Made by a program: the position numbers and the translations under genes
The notes under the pieces: generated by a model
What the model saw: only the letters and a program-made list of their open reading frames with translations
Databases searched by the model: none
What the model was told of the DNA's origin: nothing
Shown here: piece after piece, positions 56,570 to 58,177 of the stretch
Layout of the letters: each line of letters starts with the position of its first letter
How positions within the stretch are numbered: the first letter of the stretch is position 1
IMG/VR virus record: IMGVR_UViG_3300033987_000092
Span: 1-58,177 of that record
Strand: one strand, 5' to 3'
DNA: 58,177 bases
Source of the DNA: a virus

Positions 56570-56917
56570 ATGAGTTGGACGATTGATTTTTACAAAACTG
56601 AAGATGGTAAAGAACCTGTATCTGATTTTCTTGACAGTTTGCCACGAAAGCATAAAGCCAAAGCATTTTGGGAGTTGGATTTATTAGCAGATAAGGGCAT
56701 AGAACTTAAAGAACCATATGCAAAGCATATTGAAGACGAACTTTGGGAGTTAAGGATAAAGTTTGCAAGCAATATTTCAAGAGTGTTTTACTTTATTCCA
56801 ACCGAAACAAAAATTGTTCTTTTGCATGGTTTTATTAAGAAAACAAATAAAGCCCCTGTAAATGAGATTGAAACAGCTAAGAAACGGTTAGAAGATTATA
56901 AAAAGAGGTGTTTGTAA
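56570..56917 (+). CDS. HigB/RelE-like toxin
   Basis: A 115-aa protein of the RelE superfamily (phage Gp49-like HigB): TIDFYKTEDGKEPVSDFLDSLPRKHKAKAFWELDLLADKGIELKEPYAKHIEDELWELRIKFASNISRVFYFIPTETKIVLLHGFIKKTNKAPVNEIETAKKRLEDY. The LWELR and FYF...LLHGFIKKT motifs are those of mRNA-cutting toxins. It is followed immediately by its antitoxin (TAATG overlap), the usual HigB-first order. Confidence 0.9.
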   Translation: MSWTIDFYKTEDGKEPVSDFLDSLPRKHKAKAFWELDLLADKGIELKEPYAKHIEDELWELRIKFASNISRVFYFIPTETKIVLLHGFIKKTNKAPVNEIETAKKRLEDYKKRCL

Positions 56918-57189
56918 TGACTTTTGAAGAGTATAAGAAAAAAGCATTTGCTGAGGACCCAGAGCTTTATAAAGAGTACAAAGCTCTAGAACCTGAATAT
57001 GAAATTATCAGACAAATAATTAAAGCTCGTAATGAGTTGAACCTTACTCAAAAAGAGCTTGCAGAAAAAATAGGCATAAAACAGAGTAATATCAGTAGGC
57101 TTGAGAGCGGAAATTATAACCCTTCACTTGATTTCTTGAAGAAGGTAGCTCAGGGTCTTGGCAAGGAGCTTCATATCGAGTTTAGGTAG
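56917..57189 (+). CDS. HigA-like XRE antitoxin
   Basis: A 90-aa protein. The start at 56917 overlaps the toxin stop, with AAGAGGTG upstream. The N-terminus (TFEEYKKKAFAEDPELYKEYKALEPEYEIIRQIIKARNELNLTQKELAEKIGIKQSNISRLESGNYNPSLDFLKKVAQGLGKELHIEF) is a neutralising helix followed by an XRE domain. It binds the toxin and represses the promoter at 56500-56528. Confidence 0.92.
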   Translation: MTFEEYKKKAFAEDPELYKEYKALEPEYEIIRQIIKARNELNLTQKELAEKIGIKQSNISRLESGNYNPSLDFLKKVAQGLGKELHIEFR

Positions 57190-57207
57190 TATTTAAGGTG
57201 ATAGAAA

Positions 57208-57375
57208 ATGATGAGGAATAGTGAACCAAGAGACATGAAGGAAGTCCATGATATCAGAAAGGCGATAGCAGAAGAAACAAAGAACCTTTCTCCAAAAGAA
57301 AGAGCGGAGCTCACGAATAGGGAAGGTAGAGAAATTGCAGAGAAATATGGACTAAAAATTGTACAGAGGGTATAA
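57208..57375 (+). CDS. small protein downstream of the toxin-antitoxin pair
   Basis: A 55-aa protein (DMKEVHDIRKAIAEETKNLSPKERAELTNREGREIAEKYGLKIV). The pattern 'IR..I.EETK.LSP.E....' is that of short helical proteins found next to type II antitoxins, including some upstream of HicB-type genes. AAGGTGA precedes the ATG at 57208; ATG at 57211 is the alternative. A hairpin terminator follows. Role unknown; possibly a regulator or part of the adjacent HicB-like unit. Confidence 0.65.
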   Translation: MMRNSEPRDMKEVHDIRKAIAEETKNLSPKERAELTNREGREIAEKYGLKIVQRV

Positions 57376-57382
57376 TTGTTTG

Positions 57383-57410
57383 GTAGGCTACCCTGGGTAG
57401 CCTACTGTTT
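57383..57410 (+). terminator. terminator between the cargo operons
   Basis: A 23-base palindrome, GTAGGCTACCC-T-GGGTAGCCTAC (57383-57405), forms a strong hairpin followed by TGTTTACTTTTG. It ends the toxin-antitoxin operon before the HicB-like gene. Confidence 0.75.
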
Positions 57411-57433
57411 ACTTTTGTAAAGGAATGAGTAAT

Positions 57434-57913
57434 ATGGCAGCAAACAAGAGAAAATGTGACGATATTTATAAAAATCTCAATAATCTGACACAAGAAAAGA
57501 GTGAAGTGATAGACTCAAAGATTCAAGCTATCGGCGAGGCATTGATTAAGTTTACTTATTTAGCTGTATTTGAACCGTCAGAAAAAGGCTATCGTGTATA
57601 TTTTCCTGACCTTCCCGGATGTGTGAGTTATGGAGAGAATTTTGAAGAGGCACTGGGGAAAGCTGCAGAAGCTTTATATCTTCATATATCAGGCTTGGAC
57701 AAGGACGGGAATGATATACCGGCTCCATCAGAGAATCCAGAAGTGGATCCAGCTACATCTACAGGCTATATTATTGTTCCTGTGACAATTACTTTTGACT
57801 GGGACAGTGATTTTACAAAATTAACACCTGCTGAAAGGGAAAGCCTGGACAAAGCTAGAAAAGAAATAGAGAACGGTGAGATAGTGGATGATACTGAAAT
57901 AGACTGGAGTTAA
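57434..57913 (+). CDS. HicB-like antitoxin without a partner
   Basis: A 159-aa protein. The central domain (ALIKFTYLAVFEPSEKGYRVYFPDLPGCVSYGENFEEALGKAAEALYLHISGLDKDGNDIPAPSENPEV) is the HicB partial RNase-H fold, preceded by a helical extension, with an acidic end (LTPAERESLDKARKEIENGEIVDDTEIDWS) where HicB proteins often carry their DNA-binding part. No HicA toxin gene is visible on either side. ATG at 57434 has AAAGGA 9 bases upstream. It may neutralise a host HicA. Confidence 0.85.
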   Translation: MAANKRKCDDIYKNLNNLTQEKSEVIDSKIQAIGEALIKFTYLAVFEPSEKGYRVYFPDLPGCVSYGENFEEALGKAAEALYLHISGLDKDGNDIPAPSENPEVDPATSTGYIIVPVTITFDWDSDFTKLTPAERESLDKARKEIENGEIVDDTEIDWS

Positions 57914-57925
57914 TCATAAATAATT

Positions 57926-57945
57926 TGTGGTATTATTTTGGCATT
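57926..57945 (+). repeat. putative integrase arm-type site, right copy
   Basis: A 20-base element identical to 68-87 except for one base (TGTGGTATT instead of TGTGGCATT), in the same orientation, about 105 bases before the presumed right junction. It contains TGGTATT and TGGCATT with the same 11-base period. In the excised circle the two copies would flank the core on each side. Confidence 0.45.
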
Positions 57946-58017
57946 AAAATCTTTTGAGAATAAAAATACAAACTCATTTTTAATGGAATATAGATAATAT
58001 ATACACAAAAAATCAAG

Positions 58018-58177
58018 GTGAAATATGATAAAGCAACCTTCTATAATAGAATGGGAATTACGCTGATTGTTCAGCTTGCGGTCGGCCTGATTAAAGCCAT
58101 TCCTGAGCTTGTGAAGTCATTGCCTCAGATTGTTGCGGCTATCATTGAAGGCTTGGGTAAAGCGGTCGTTTCGGTAG
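58018..58177 (+). pseudogene. partial tape-measure-like gene fragment beyond the prophage end
   Basis: The frame from GTG 58018 through ATG 58051 to the window end encodes a hydrophobic helical segment (GITLIVQLAVGLIKAIPEL, then VKSLPQIVAAIIEGLGKAV) of the kind found in the C-terminal half of many phage tape-measure proteins. It bears no resemblance to the tape measure of this phage (41048-43903). The similarity begins abruptly at GITL, near the presumed junction. It is open at the window end, so its length is unknown. It may be the 3' part of another prophage's gene interrupted by this one. Confidence 0.6.
58052..58058. other. possible right attachment-site core (attR)
   Basis: TGGGAAT at 58052-58058 matches the first seven bases of the window, and the foreign tape-measure-like frame starts in it (ATG-GGA-ATT). 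It is the best candidate for the integration core. The core could be longer because the left end is cut. Confidence 0.35.

Noticed and set aside
68-57945. The 20-base repeat as the attachment core itself
   Set aside because: It would put recombination inside the integrase coding sequence, the copies have a mismatch, and each contains an 11-base-spaced word pair as in arm sites. The foreign frame begins only at about 58050.
1-58177. CRISPR array or tRNA genes
   Set aside because: No regularly spaced direct repeats and no recognisable cloverleaf with a T-loop were seen on either strand. A covariance search was not possible.

Overview
This window is an essentially complete temperate myophage genome, integrated as a prophage in a low-GC Gram-positive host, most likely a member of the Clostridia. 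The evidence is strong AGGAGG-type ribosome binding sites, frequent TTG and GTG starts, AT-rich DNA, a PBSX/skin-like (Xkd/Yqb) morphogenesis gene order, and an endolysin ending in an SLH-like segment. The species cannot be named from the sequence.

Layout. (1) 1-3230, lysogeny, mostly minus strand: tyrosine integrase with its own terminator, two unknown proteins, an ImmA-type metallopeptidase and an XRE repressor, facing a rightward TTGACA-N17-TATAAT promoter covered by repressor-like operators. (2) 3228-6110, early regulators (two XRE proteins, an excisionase-like protein) and a tightly overlapping run of tiny zinc-ribbon and membrane proteins. (3) 6184-22211, DNA metabolism: a possible recombination protein, a single-chain SbcD-SbcC (Mre11-Rad50) fusion, replication initiator and DnaC-like loader, an adenine-methylase-like protein, a PcfK/PcfJ pair, a radical-SAM-like Gp37/Gp68 protein, an HNH protein, RecU, a metallopeptidase and a phage DnaN sliding clamp. 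The methylase-like and PcfK proteins both end in a QLSLF clamp-binding motif. (4) 22212-24534, small proteins, a late-regulator candidate, and a promoter-terminator leader.

(5) 24539-28967, an unusual metabolic cassette: a Na+/solute symporter plus two tandem pairs of a PAPS-reductase-like ATP pyrophosphatase and a ParB-like protein. (6) 29016-49294, packaging, head and contractile tail: terminases, portal, head morphogenesis protein, XkdF-like protease/scaffold, capsid, connectors, sheath, tube, a tail chaperone with a textbook -1 frameshift site, tape measure and baseplate. (7) 49287-52281, a complete diversity-generating retroelement (DGR): C-type-lectin-fold target with variable repeat, target-site hairpin, Avd, template repeat and reverse transcriptase. 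The 107-bp VR and TR differ at 12 positions, and every one is an adenine in TR. (8) 52322-54590, lysis: XhlA-like protein, two-enzyme endolysin, holin candidate and a strong terminator.

(9) 54683-57913, a cargo (moron) region: an XRE protein, three minus-strand unknowns, a structured non-coding segment, a HigBA-like toxin-antitoxin module and an orphan HicB-like protein. (10) 57914-58177, the right attachment region. The last ~160 bases encode a fragment resembling a different phage's tape-measure protein, and the 7 bases at the window's left end recur at that junction, suggesting this prophage sits inside another prophage.

Together the genes describe a phage that integrates and is repressed by an XRE/ImmA system, replicates with its own clamp and loader, builds a contractile tail, and diversifies a tail-tip protein by retrotranscription to change receptor binding.
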